Counted from the stretch's first letter, positions 34,209 to 43,039 are shown. The stretch: 64,000 bases of DNA from Isoptericola jiangsuensis (GCF_002563715.1 NZ_PDJJ01000001.1:1798001-1862000), one strand, 5' to 3'. Notes: generated by a model not told the origin, from the sequence alone. Made by a program: numbers and translations.

Positions 34209-37200
34209 GTTCGCGGAGCTGCACGCGCACTCGGCGTTCAGCTTCCTCGACGGCGCCTGCCACCCGGCGGAGCTCGCCGCGGAGGCGGCACGGCTCGGGC
34301 TGGAGGCCCTCGCCCTGACGGACCACGACGGCCTGTACGGGGTGGTGCGGTTCGCGGAGGCCGCGCGCGCGGTGGGGCTGCCCACCGTGTTCGGCGCAGA
34401 GCTGCACCTGCCCGCCCCGGTGCCAGGCGGCGCCCCCGTGCTCGACGAGCCCACCGGCGTCCCCGACCCGCGGGCCACGCACCTGCTCGTCCTGGCCCGC
34501 GGCGCCGACGGCTACCGGCACCTGTCCCGCGCCATCGCCACCGCCCACCTGGAGGCCGGGGTCAAGGGCAAGGCGCGCTACGACCTGGACCGGCTCGGCC
34601 AGGAGGCCGACGGGCAGTGGCTCGTCCTCACCGGCTGCCGCAAGGGGGCCGTGCGGCGCGCCCTGGACGGCGGAGGGCCGGACCCGCTGCGGGCCGCGCG
34701 CGCCGAGCTCGACCGGCTGACGGCCGTCTTCGGGCGGGACAACGTCGCCGTGGAGATCACCGCGACCGGCGACCCGCGCGACGCCGACCGGCACACCGCC
34801 CTCGCGGGACTCGCCCGCGACACCGGGCTCCCGCTGGTCGCGACCACCGCCGCGCACTACGCCCGCCCGCGCGACGCCGACCTCGCCGCGGCGCTCGCGG
34901 CGGTGCGCGCCCGGTCCTCCCTGGACGACCACGACGGCTGGCTGCCGGGCGCCCCGACGGCGCACCTGCGCTCGGCGGCGGAGATGGTGCGGCTGCACCA
35001 CCGGCACCCGCAGGCGGTGGCCACGGCCGCCGAGCTGGCGGCCGAGTGCACGTTCGACCTCCACCTCGTCGCGCCCCACCTGCCGCCGTACCCGGTGCCG
35101 GCGGGGCACGACGAGGCGTCCTGGCTGGCCGAGCTGGTGCGCCGCGGCGCCACGGAGCGCTACGGACCGCGGGACGCGGAACGGGTACCGGGCGCGTGGG
35201 CGCAGATCGACCACGAGCTGCGCGTCATCACGGACCTGGGGTTCGCCGGCTACTTCCTCGTCGTCTACGACCTGGTGGAGTTCTGCCGCCGCGAGGGCAT
35301 CCTTTGCCAGGGGCGGGGCAGCGCCGCCAACTCGGCGGTCTGCTACGCGCTGGGCATCACCGCGGTGGACGCGGTCACGCACGGCCTGCTGTTCGAGCGC
35401 TTCCTCGCCCCGGAGCGGGACGGTCCGCCCGACATCGACGTCGACATCGAGTCGGTGCGGCGCGAGGAGGTCATCCAGCACGTGTACGCCCGGTTCGGGC
35501 GGACGCACGCCGCGCAGGTCGCGAACGTCATCTCCTACCGGCCGCGCTCGGCGGTGCGCGACGCCGCCCGCGCGCTGGGGTACGACGTCGGGCAGGCGGA
35601 CGCGTGGAGCAAGTCCATCGAGCGCTGGGGGTCGCTGCGCGGGCCGGACCCGACCAGCCCGGCCGCGGACCGGGCCGCCGGTGCGGCGCGCGCTGCTGCG
35701 GGGGCCCCGGGGCGGACGGCCGCGGGCGACGAGGGACCGCGCGCGGGCTACCATCCGGCCGCTCGTTCCTCGCGGCCTCCCGCCAGGCCGGCCACGCCCG
35801 CGCGCGACACCCCGCCCCTCACACCCTCGCAAGGTCGTCCCGGTTCCGCGGGCGGCGCCGTCTCCGTCCCGGTCACGCGGCGGGACGTCAAGGCGGCGCA
35901 CGTCGCACGCCTCTGGGAGGGGCGGCCGACGGCTGAGCCCGTCGTCGACCCGCTGGCCGTCGACGCCGAGGGCTCCGGCGCGCTGCGGCGCGCCGACGAC
36001 GCGCACGACGTCGTGCCGCGGCACACGCCCGCGCCGGCGGAGCAGGAGGGTGACATCCCCGCCGCGGTGGTGGACCTCGCCGACCGGTTCCTGCGACTGC
36101 CGCGCCACCTGGGCATCCACTCGGGCGGGATGGTGATGTGCGACCGGCCCGTCATCGAGGTGTGCCCGGTGGAGTGGGCGCGGATGGAGGGCCGCACGGT
36201 CCTGCAGTGGGACAAGGAGGACTGCGCGGACGCCGGGCTGGTGAAGTTCGACCTGCTGGGGCTCGGGATGCTCACCGCCATCCGGTACGCGTTCACGTCC
36301 GTGCGGGACACCGGCGGCCCGGAGCTGGCGTTGCACACCCTGCCGGAGGACGACCCGCGCGTGTACGACCTGCTGTGCGCCGCCGACACCGTCGGAGTGT
36401 TCCAGGTGGAGTCCCGCGCCCAGATGGCGACCCTGCCGCGGCTGCGGCCCCGCACCTTCTACGACGTCGTCGTGGAGGTCGCGCTCATCCGGCCCGGCCC
36501 CATCCAGGGGCAGTCCGTGCACCCGTACATCGAGCGCTCCCGGGGGCGTCAGCCCGTCACCTACCTGCACCCGCTGCTGGAGCCGTCGTTGAAGCGCACC
36601 CTCGGGGTGCCGCTGTTCCAGGAGCAGCTCATGCAGATGGCGATCGACGTCGCCGGGTTCACCCCCGCGGAGTCGGACCGGCTGCGCCGCGCCATGGGGT
36701 CGAAGCGGTCGGTGGAACGCATGGAGGCGCTGCGCGGGCGCCTGTACGCCGGGATGACGGAGCGCGGCGTCCCGCCCGACGTCCAGGAGCAGATCTACGA
36801 CAAGCTCAAGGCGTTCGCGGACTTCGGGTTCCCCGAGTCGCACGCCTACTCGTTCGCGTTCCTCGTCTACGCCTCGGCGTGGCTCAAGGTGCACGCCCCC
36901 GAGGCGTTCTACGCCGGGCTGCTCGCCGCCCAGCCGATGGGGTTCTACTCCCCGGCGTCGCTGGTGGCCGACGCCCGCCGGCACGGGGTGCGCGTGCTGC
37001 GCCCGGACGTCAACGCGTCCACCGCGCTGGCCGGCGTCGAACGGACGGGGGAGGGCGACGGCCCGGCAGGTCCCGCCGCCGACGACGCCCCCACCACCGT
37101 CGACCGTGCCGACACGGCCCGTCCGGGGGAGCGGACGGGCCGTGACGACGAGAGCGCCGAGGGGAGCGACGGCCCGGGCGGGGTCGGCCTCGTCGCCCTG

Positions 37201-37920
37201 GACGTCGACCCGCACCTGGCCGTCCGGCTCGGGCTCGCCTCGGTGCGCGGGCTCGGCGACGACGTCGCCGAGCGGATGGCCGCCGCCCGGGCGGCCGACG
37301 GGCCGTTCCGTGACCTGCACGACCTCGTCCGCCGGGTCAACCTGACCACCGCCCGCCTGGAGGCGCTCGCCACCGCCGGCGCGCTGGCCTCGCTCGGCGT
37401 CACCCGCCGGGAAGGCCTGTGGGCCGCCGGCGCGCTCGGCCAGGAAGGGCCGGACACCCTGGCCGGGGTCAGCGTCGGGGTCGCCGCGCCACCCCTGCCG
37501 GACATGGACCCCCTGGAGGTGGACGTCGCCGACGCGTGGGCCACCGGCGTCACCCCCGGTTCGACCTCCCCGGTGGAGCACGTGCGCCCCGGCCTGGACC
37601 GCCAGGGCGTCCTCACGGTGGACGCCGCGACCCGCGTGGAGGAGGGCCGCCGCGTCGCCGTCGGCGGGGTCGTCACCCACCGCCAGCGCCCCGGCACCGC
37701 GGGCGGGGTGACGTTCCTGTCCCTGGAGGACGAGACGGGGCTCCTCAACGTCATCTGCTCGCCCGGCCTGTGGCGGCGCTACCGCACGGTGGCGCGCGGC
37801 GCCCCCGCCCTCGTGGTGCGGGGCCGGGTGGAGCGGGCCGACGGGTCGGTCAACCTGCTCGCCGAGCACCTCGCCGTGCTGCGTCTGCCGGTGACGACCC
37901 GCTCGCGGGACTTCCACTGA
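34201..37920 (+). CDS. dnaE2: Error-prone DNA polymerase III alpha subunit DnaE2
   Basis: A 1239-residue C-family polymerase: N-terminal PHP domain (HAHSAFSFLDGA, LTDHDGLYG), palm with the acidic pair PDIDVDIE (near residues 414-421), thumb/finger region, helix-hairpin-helix (SVRGLGDDVAERM) and a C-terminal OB domain (VTFLSLEDETGLLNVI). It performs translesion synthesis with ImuA'/ImuB after damage. It is about 140 residues longer than usual DnaE2. The excess sits in two Pro/Ala/Asp-rich inserts near residues 480-617 and 945-1000; the second contains a perfect 12-bp hairpin (37114-37143). The conserved blocks continue in frame after both. Confidence 0.93.
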   Translation: MTRFAELHAHSAFSFLDGACHPAELAAEAARLGLEALALTDHDGLYGVVRFAEAARAVGLPTVFGAELHLPAPVPGGAPVLDEPTGVPDPRATHLLVLARGADGYRHLSRAIATAHLEAGVKGKARYDLDRLGQEADGQWLVLTGCRKGAVRRALDGGGPDPLRAARAELDRLTAVFGRDNVAVEITATGDPRDADRHTALAGLARDTGLPLVATTAAHYARPRDADLAAALAAVRARSSLDDHDGWLPGAPTAHLRSAAEMVRLHHRHPQAVATAAELAAECTFDLHLVAPHLPPYPVPAGHDEASWLAELVRRGATERYGPRDAERVPGAWAQIDHELRVITDLGFAGYFLVVYDLVEFCRREGILCQGRGSAANSAVCYALGITAVDAVTHGLLFERFLAPERDGPPDIDVDIESVRREEVIQHVYARFGRTHAAQVANVISYRPRSAVRDAARALGYDVGQADAWSKSIERWGSLRGPDPTSPAADRAAGAARAAAGAPGRTAAGDEGPRAGYHPAARSSRPPARPATPARDTPPLTPSQGRPGSAGGAVSVPVTRRDVKAAHVARLWEGRPTAEPVVDPLAVDAEGSGALRRADDAHDVVPRHTPAPAEQEGDIPAAVVDLADRFLRLPRHLGIHSGGMVMCDRPVIEVCPVEWARMEGRTVLQWDKEDCADAGLVKFDLLGLGMLTAIRYAFTSVRDTGGPELALHTLPEDDPRVYDLLCAADTVGVFQVESRAQMATLPRLRPRTFYDVVVEVALIRPGPIQGQSVHPYIERSRGRQPVTYLHPLLEPSLKRTLGVPLFQEQLMQMAIDVAGFTPAESDRLRRAMGSKRSVERMEALRGRLYAGMTERGVPPDVQEQIYDKLKAFADFGFPESHAYSFAFLVYASAWLKVHAPEAFYAGLLAAQPMGFYSPASLVADARRHGVRVLRPDVNASTALAGVERTGEGDGPAGPAADDAPTTVDRADTARPGERTGRDDESAEGSDGPGGVGLVALDVDPHLAVRLGLASVRGLGDDVAERMAAARAADGPFRDLHDLVRRVNLTTARLEALATAGALASLGVTRREGLWAAGALGQEGPDTLAGVSVGVAAPPLPDMDPLEVDVADAWATGVTPGSTSPVEHVRPGLDRQGVLTVDAATRVEEGRRVAVGGVVTHRQRPGTAGGVTFLSLEDETGLLNVICSPGLWRRYRTVARGAPALVVRGRVERADGSVNLLAEHLAVLRLPVTTRSRDFH

Positions 37921-38296
37921 CCCCGCCCGTCCGGCGGCGCTCGCGGCGACCGCGCGCGACCTCGGTCCCCAGGGCGTCGAGCGGCTGGGCGAACGGGTCG
38001 GTGAACGTCGCCAGCCAGGTGCGGGCGGCGTCGATCCCGGCGGGTTCGACGGCGTACAGCCGGCGGGTGCCGTCGGGGCGGACCCGCACCAGGCCGGCCT
38101 CGCGGAGCACCCGCAGGTGCTGGGACACGGCGGGCTGCGAGATGGCGGTGGCGGCCCGGACGGCGGCGACGAGGCTGCCCACGGTCGCCTCTCCCGCGTC
38201 GTGCAGCAGCAGGAGCAGGCGGCGGCGGACCGGGTCGCCCAGCGCGGCGAACACCGCGTCGGGCGACCCGGGCGCCGTCGTCGTCCGGGTGGTCAC
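37850..38296 (-). CDS. ArsR-family regulator
   Basis: A 148-residue winged-helix protein: FAALGDPVRRRLLLLL, then AVRAATAISQPAVSQHLRVLREAGLV (recognition helix) and a wing RPDGTRRLYAV. No metal-binding Cys motif is seen, so it belongs to the non-metal ArsR group that often pairs with SRPBCC proteins. It is the second gene after the SRPBCC gene, 1 bp apart. Its last 71 bases overlap the end of dnaE2 on the opposite strand. The likely operator is at 38953-38966. Confidence 0.88.
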   Translation of the reverse strand: MTTRTTTAPGSPDAVFAALGDPVRRRLLLLLHDAGEATVGSLVAAVRAATAISQPAVSQHLRVLREAGLVRVRPDGTRRLYAVEPAGIDAARTWLATFTDPFAQPLDALGTEVARGRRERRRTGGVSGSPASGSSPADAARRGARRAG

Positions 38297-38297
38297 G

Positions 38298-38942
38298 TCA
38301 CGCCTCGGGGACGGTCGTGTAGAAGGCGACGGTGCGCTCGGCCGCGGCGTGCGCGTCGGCGGGGTCGTCACCGTCGCCCACGGCGGCCTCGGCCCACCCG
38401 AGCGCGGACGCGCCGACGAAGGCCTTGCCCTCATCCGACACGGTCCAGGCCTGGGCGGCGGCCGGGTCGACGGCGTCCCCGGAGGCGAGGTGCAGGCCGA
38501 GGCCCATGAGCCCCAGGTCCCACCCGACGCCGACGGCGCCGGGACCGAACTGCTCCCAGAACTCCGGCTCGACCGGCGACTCGTGGACGAGCTCGAGCAC
38601 GGTGCCGCCGTCGTGCGGGTGCAGGGTGACGGTCACCCAGGACACGCCGCCGCCCATCTCCCACGTGACGGCGAACGCCTCGGGCGCCTGGCAGCGCAGC
38701 ACGGTGCCGCCGGCGTTGCCCTCGAGCTGGTACCGGCCGCCCTCGACGAGGTCGCCGCTGACGGGCAGGAACCAGCGGGGGATGCGGTCGGGGTCGGTCA
38801 GGGCGTCCCAGACGTCGCCGCGCGCGGCCGTGTAGTCGCGGCGGGCGACGGCGATCTTCGTCGGGCTGCCGTCGCGCTCGCCGCTGCGGACCTCACGGGT
38901 GACCAGCCCGGCGACGGCGACGGGGTCGATGTCGATGCTCAT
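38298..38942 (-). CDS. SRPBCC/AHSA1-family protein
   Basis: A 214-residue START-like protein with the typical VWDALTDPDRIPRWFLPVSGDLVEGGRYQLEGNAGG block (about 44-78) and a later WTVSDEGKAFV segment. Such proteins bind small hydrophobic ligands or act as Hsp90-activator-like factors; the role is generally unknown. It forms a two-gene operon with an ArsR regulator, a very common pairing. The ATG is 10 bp from the palindromic operator. Confidence 0.87.
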   Translation of the reverse strand: MSIDIDPVAVAGLVTREVRSGERDGSPTKIAVARRDYTAARGDVWDALTDPDRIPRWFLPVSGDLVEGGRYQLEGNAGGTVLRCQAPEAFAVTWEMGGGVSWVTVTLHPHDGGTVLELVHESPVEPEFWEQFGPGAVGVGWDLGLMGLGLHLASGDAVDPAAAQAWTVSDEGKAFVGASALGWAEAAVGDGDDPADAHAAAERTVAFYTTVPEA

Positions 38943-38952
38943 GGCGACTCCT

Positions 38953-38966
38953 TAAGTAGATACTTA
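38953..38966. promoter_or_regulatory. ArsR-type operator of the SRPBCC/ArsR operon
   Basis: TAAGTA-GA-TACTTA, an AT-rich perfect palindrome in very GC-rich surroundings, 10 bp upstream of the SRPBCC start. ArsR-family repressors typically bind such ATAAGTA/TACTTAT sites, so this is probably the autoregulatory site. Confidence 0.75.
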
Positions 38967-39032
38967 TAGACAACCATCGTCGGCCCGACCGTGCAAGGGG
39001 TGCGTGTCGCCGGCCCGGCCTACCCTGCACGC

Positions 39033-39479
39033 ATGGCCTACCGGATCGAGCCGGCCACCACGGAGCGGTTCGACGACGTCGTCACCCTGCTCGACCCACA
39101 CGGCCGCGTGGAGGCGTGCTGGTGCCTGCACCGGCGCCAGGCGCCCGGCCCGCCCGTCGGCGGGCCGGCCGACTGGCCGACCACCTGGGTCGTGCGCTGC
39201 TTCGTCGTGCGGGTCGGGTACCGACGCCGCGGCGTCGCCCGTGCCCTGCTGCGCGGCGCCGTCGAGCACGCCCGCGCCCGCGGCGGGCACGTCGTCGAGG
39301 GGTTCCCCGTCGAGCCGGAGCCGGGTGGCCGGGTGCCCGTCGGCGCCGCGTTCGTCGGCACGGTCCCGCTGTTCGAGGCCGAGGGCTTCGAGAACGTCGG
39401 CCTGACCCTCGCCACCAGCGGCCGGCTGCCACGCACGCACCTGCGCCGCGACCTGCGATCCCGCGGCGCCGGCCGATGA
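39033..39479 (+). CDS. GNAT-family acetyltransferase, internally shortened
   Basis: A 148-residue GNAT. The N-terminal block MAYRIEPATTERFDDVVTLLDP and ACWCLHRRQ, and the later VVRCFVVRVGYRRRGVARALL motif A, match a common actinobacterial GNAT group that is usually near 190 residues. The stretch between (normally strand beta-3/4 with a VGW motif) is missing: the text jumps from CLHRRQAPG to WPTTWVVRC. The frame is kept, so it may be functional with an altered pocket or be a decaying copy. Confidence 0.75.
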   Translation: MAYRIEPATTERFDDVVTLLDPHGRVEACWCLHRRQAPGPPVGGPADWPTTWVVRCFVVRVGYRRRGVARALLRGAVEHARARGGHVVEGFPVEPEPGGRVPVGAAFVGTVPLFEAEGFENVGLTLATSGRLPRTHLRRDLRSRGAGR

Positions 39480-39532
39480 ATCCCACCACCGAACCCGGTC
39501 GGAACGACCGACAGCACGAACCGGAGGGCACC

Positions 39533-40186
39533 ATGGACGAGACATCCCGGGACGCCGCGCAGGCACCGACGTTCGACACCGCCGCCGCCGTGACCCGCTC
39601 CCTGCTCGGCTGGGGCGTCGTCGCGGGGCCGCTCTACCTCGGCGTCGGGCTCGCGCTCGCACTGACCCGCGACGGGTTCGACCTCGCCGAGCACCAGCTC
39701 AGCCTGCTGATGCTCGGCGACGGCGGCTGGATGCAGCGCGCCAACCTCGCCCTGTCCGGGGTGCTCGTCCTCGTCGCCGCCGTCGGGGTCCGACGGGCGG
39801 CCGACGCCCGCCGGACCCGCGCCGCCGCCTGGATGGTCGGCGTCATGGCGGTCGGCCTCCTCGGCAGCGCCGCCTTCCCGCCCGACCCGATGGCCGGGTT
39901 CCCGCCCGGAGCCGCCGAGACGACCACGGTGGGCGGCACGCTGCACCTCGTCCTCGGCCTCGTCACGTTCGGGGCGGCCGGCGCCGCCGCGCTGACGTTC
40001 CCCGCGCGGTGGTCCACACTCGTCGGCGTGGTGATCCTGGCGGGGTTCCTCGGCGGGGCCGTGCTCGCGACGTCCGCCGCGGGCGTCGCCCTGCTGTGGG
40101 TCGCCGTCGTCGCGTCGTACGCCTGGCTCGCTGCCGCCTCCGTCGTCCTGTACCGCCGGGTGCCGCACCCCGACGGCACCCGCTGA
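39533..40186 (+). CDS. DUF998 membrane protein
   Basis: A 217-residue protein with about six hydrophobic helices (from residue 25 onward) and the DUF998 hallmark FDLAEHQLSLLMLGDGGWMQRANLALSG (about 50-77). The function of this family is not established. The ATG has a CCGGAGGG ribosome-binding site. It lies 53 bp after the GNAT gene on the same strand and may be cotranscribed. Confidence 0.85.
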   Translation: MDETSRDAAQAPTFDTAAAVTRSLLGWGVVAGPLYLGVGLALALTRDGFDLAEHQLSLLMLGDGGWMQRANLALSGVLVLVAAVGVRRAADARRTRAAAWMVGVMAVGLLGSAAFPPDPMAGFPPGAAETTTVGGTLHLVLGLVTFGAAGAAALTFPARWSTLVGVVILAGFLGGAVLATSAAGVALLWVAVVASYAWLAAASVVLYRRVPHPDGTR

Positions 40187-40193
40187 CGACCGG

Positions 40194-41060
40194 TCACCAG
40201 GCCTGCGCGAACACCTCCGCGAACAGGGCGTCCACGTCGACCTCCAGCCCGCGCGCCGCGAACCACGCGCCCATGTTCCGGCAGTCGCGGTGCAGCAGCT
40301 CCGCGCCGAACGGGTTCGCCACGAGGTCCACGACCTGCGGCAGGTCGATGACGACCAGCCGCTCGCCGTCGGCGAGCACGTTGTACGGCGACAGGTCGCC
40401 GTGCGCCCAGCCGAGGCGGGCCAGGACACCCATCGCGGACCGGACCTGCTCGAACCAGTCGGCCAGCAGGTCGGTGTCGGGCCGCGTCTGCGCCAGACGG
40501 GGTGCGGCGACGGCCGCCCCGGCGTCGTCGACGTGTCCGACGAACTCCAGCAGCAGCTCGGTGCCGTCGATCTGCACCGGGTAGGGGACCGGCGCGCCGG
40601 CCTCCCACAGGGCGCACAGGGTGGCGAACTCGGCGTCCGCCCACTGCGTGGCCCGCACCGACCGGCCCCACGCCGAGTGGCGGTCCTGGGTGGCGCGCTG
40701 GTCGCGGCTGCGACGCTCGCGACGACCCTCGGTGTACGTGCCGGCGCGGTGGAACTGGCGGTGGTCGGTGTCGCGGTAGCGCTTGGCCGCCAGGAGGACG
40801 GCACGGTCGGGGTCGTCGGGGACGGCGCGCTCGACGAGGAAGACGTCCGCCTCCTTGCCGGTCTTGAGGACGCCCAGCTCGGTGTCGAGGGCGGCGGCCG
40901 CCGTGACGACCCAGTCGGGGTGCGGGTGCGGGCCGCGCTGGCCCTTGGCGATGCTCGGCCAGGTGGACCACCGCTGGTCGGGTCCGGGCTCGACGGCGTC
41001 GACGCCGGTGTCCAGGGTGAGGATCTGGCGGGTGGGGTGGTCGGGGGTGTGCTGAGGCAC
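40194..41060 (-). CDS. RIO1-family serine protein kinase/ATPase
   Basis: A 288-residue RIO kinase: nucleotide-binding VLKTGKEADVFLVER (about 63-77), catalytic loop HGDLSPYNVL (Asp, Asn) and metal-binding VIDLPQVVD. In archaea and eukaryotes RIO1 works in small-ribosomal-subunit maturation; bacterial members are poorly known. Start is a GTG at 41060. Upstream lies a 19-codon ORF with a strong ribosome-binding site and a hairpin that could control this gene. It converges on the DUF998 gene. Confidence 0.9.
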   Translation of the reverse strand: MPQHTPDHPTRQILTLDTGVDAVEPGPDQRWSTWPSIAKGQRGPHPHPDWVVTAAAALDTELGVLKTGKEADVFLVERAVPDDPDRAVLLAAKRYRDTDHRQFHRAGTYTEGRRERRSRDQRATQDRHSAWGRSVRATQWADAEFATLCALWEAGAPVPYPVQIDGTELLLEFVGHVDDAGAAVAAPRLAQTRPDTDLLADWFEQVRSAMGVLARLGWAHGDLSPYNVLADGERLVVIDLPQVVDLVANPFGAELLHRDCRNMGAWFAARGLEVDVDALFAEVFAQAW

Positions 41061-41065
41061 GGTGG

Positions 41066-41102
41066 GGCTCCAAGGAAGGGGGAGGAGCCTCGGTGGCTCC
41101 TC
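41066..41102 (-). promoter_or_regulatory. Putative attenuator hairpins before the RIO kinase gene
   Basis: On the minus-strand transcript GAGGAGCC-ACCGA-GGCUCCUC forms a perfect 8-bp stem (41082-41102), followed by a pyrimidine run. Its 3' arm GGCUCC can alternatively pair with GGAGCC at 41066-41071, which is the likely ribosome-binding site of the kinase. The two structures exclude each other, and the first overlaps the stop codon of the small upstream ORF. Confidence 0.45.
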
Positions 41103-41160
41103 AGTGGTGAGGGTCCGTCGCCCGTCCCGTGGGGAGGGCGTGCACGGCGAAGACGTCCAT
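41101..41160 (-). CDS. 19-residue putative leader peptide
   Basis: The ORF encodes MDVFAVHALPTGRATDPHH and is preceded by an unusually strong GGAGGGCGAGGAG ribosome-binding region. A promoter candidate lies upstream on the minus strand: TGGACG at 41243-41238, 18-bp spacer, CAGGAT at 41219-41214, with an AT-rich GAATTA just beyond the -35. Its stop codon overlaps the 5' arm of the hairpin in front of the RIO kinase gene, the layout of translational or transcriptional attenuation. Confidence 0.45.
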   Translation of the reverse strand: MDVFAVHALPTGRATDPHH

Positions 41161-41325
41161 CTCCTCGCCCTCCTTCCTCGTGCCGACGCGCCCGGCGCGC
41201 GTCTCCGGGGTCGATCCTGCGTCCGGACCCGCGGCCGCGTCCAGCGAATTACCGGACGTGCCGCGGCGGGCTTCCCGGGGCGGTCCGTCGTGTCCGGGCG
41301 GGCGGCGTCCGGCTACGGTGTCGAC

Positions 41326-42147
41326 GTGAGCCTCCAGGTGGTCGCCGACGGCGTGCTGGTCGCCGTGAGCCGTCGCCTCGCGACCACGACGACCCTCGTG
41401 GTGGGGTCCACGGGCCCGGCCGGACGGGCCGGTCTGCTGGTCGACCCGGCCTGGGAGCCGGACGAGCTCGCCGCCCTCGCGCGTCAGGCGCGGGACGACG
41501 GCGTCGACGTCGTGGCGGGGTTCGCGACGCACGCGCACCACGACCACGTGCTGTGGCACCCGGCGCTGGGGGACGTGCCGCGCTGGGCGAGCGCGACGGC
41601 CGCGGGCGTCGCGCAGCGGGAGCGGACGCGGCTGCTGGCCGAGGCGCGCCTCGACGCCGCGCGCTACGGCGGGGCGGACCACACGCCGGAGGTGCTGGCG
41701 CTCCTGGGGCGGGTGCGGCCGCTGCCGGCGGGGGAGCGCCAGGTCCCGGACGCCGACGGGGCGCTGCCCGTGGTCGAGGTGGTCGAGCACGCGGCCCACG
41801 CGCCGGGGCACGCCGCCCTCTGGCTTCCCGGACCGCGGGTCCTGCTGGCGGGCGACCTGCTCAGCGACGTCGAGGTCCCGCTGCCGTTCGACGAGATCAC
41901 GGGCGCGGGCGACCTCGCCGGCTACCGCGCCGGGCTGGAGCGCCTCGCGCCGTACGTCGCGCGGGCGGCGGTGCTGGTGCCGGGGCACGGCACGCCGACG
42001 CGGCGTCCCGCCGACCGGCTCGACGCCGACCTGCGCTACCTCGACGCCGTCGCCGCCGGACGTGCGCCCGCCGACCCGCGCCTGGCCGACCCGGACGTCG
42101 CGGCCGAGCACGCCCGCACCGTGCGCCGCGTCCGGGCCGGGCGCTGA
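41326..42147 (+). CDS. MBL-fold metallo-hydrolase
   Basis: A 273-residue metallo-beta-lactamase-fold protein with the zinc motif THAHHDH (near residue 64), the second metal ligand region HAPGHAALW, LLAGDLLSD (bridging Asp) and PGHGTPT. It should hydrolyse an ester, thioester or lactone; the substrate is not predictable. The GTG start is 6 bp after a TACGGT -10-like box (41314-41319), so the mRNA may be leaderless. It is divergent from the RIO kinase leader. Confidence 0.85.
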   Translation: MSLQVVADGVLVAVSRRLATTTTLVVGSTGPAGRAGLLVDPAWEPDELAALARQARDDGVDVVAGFATHAHHDHVLWHPALGDVPRWASATAAGVAQRERTRLLAEARLDAARYGGADHTPEVLALLGRVRPLPAGERQVPDADGALPVVEVVEHAAHAPGHAALWLPGPRVLLAGDLLSDVEVPLPFDEITGAGDLAGYRAGLERLAPYVARAAVLVPGHGTPTRRPADRLDADLRYLDAVAAGRAPADPRLADPDVAAEHARTVRRVRAGR

Positions 42148-42151
42148 GGCG

Positions 42152-42976
42152 TCAGCCGAGGGCGCCGGCGAGGAGCGTCGTCGCGTCCTGCCACACGCCC
42201 AGGGTGTCGAACCCCATCTGGTCGAGCATCGCCCAGGCGACGCCGGCGAGCGCGTAGAGGCTGACCGGGGTCATGAGCACCCACTCCCGCCACGACCCGG
42301 CGTCGCCGAGGATCGGCAGCGACAGGTTGCCCTTCGGGCTCCACATGTCGTCGAACGGCAGCCAGCGGTGCCGCCGCACCCAGCGCGGCGAGCGGAACCG
42401 CAGCGGCCACAGCAGCGGCACGCCCCGGGTGGTGAGGAAGTCACCGAGGATGTGGACGGCGCAGCCGAGGCCGACGCAGAACGGCATCCAGTACCACTCC
42501 TCGGGGGCGAACACCGCGACGAACGCCGCCAGCGCGATGGACAGGGTCCACGTCCACCAGCGCTGCTGCCCGGTGAGCTTGAGGGCGCGGACCGCGAACG
42601 CGATGAGCAGCACCGCCATGATGCCGGGGCCGACGAGCACGTCCCCGAACGTCTCCGTGTGGAACGACAGCTTGCCCACCAGCCACGCGATCACGGTGAA
42701 CGCGGCGATGCCGAGCAGCGAGTGCGTGCCGTTGCGGTGCCCGCCCGACAGGCTCGACACGAGCTTGGTGACGGCCTCCGACACCGGCGGCAGGGAGTGC
42801 GAGATGGTGCCGTTGTGGTGGTCGGCGTCGGGCAGCAGCGCGGCGCCCGCGCACACCAGCGCCCCCGTCATCACCCCCACCTCGGACACGGGGTACCAGC
42901 CGAACGCGATCGGGGTCGTGGAGGTGACCGCCACCCAGGCGGCCGCCCCGGAGGCGGCGTGGTGCCCACCCATCAT
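42152..42976 (-). CDS. YdjM-like membrane-bound metal-dependent hydrolase
   Basis: A 274-residue integral membrane protein beginning MMGGHHAASGAAAWVA, with LLPDADHHNGTISHSLP and GHRNGTHSLLG segments whose His/Asp residues match the YdjM/LexA-binding hydrolase family. Several hydrophobic helices and AVHILGDFLTTRGVPLLWP follow. In E. coli the relative YdjM is SOS-regulated; no SOS box is visible here. The start has AAGGAG about 10 bases upstream. Confidence 0.85.
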   Translation of the reverse strand: MMGGHHAASGAAAWVAVTSTTPIAFGWYPVSEVGVMTGALVCAGAALLPDADHHNGTISHSLPPVSEAVTKLVSSLSGGHRNGTHSLLGIAAFTVIAWLVGKLSFHTETFGDVLVGPGIMAVLLIAFAVRALKLTGQQRWWTWTLSIALAAFVAVFAPEEWYWMPFCVGLGCAVHILGDFLTTRGVPLLWPLRFRSPRWVRRHRWLPFDDMWSPKGNLSLPILGDAGSWREWVLMTPVSLYALAGVAWAMLDQMGFDTLGVWQDATTLLAGALG

Positions 42977-43039
42977 GGCGTGCGTGCTCCTTCGTCCGGT
43001 CTGCGACGCCGTGACCGATTGGTCCGGGTCGCCAGCACG

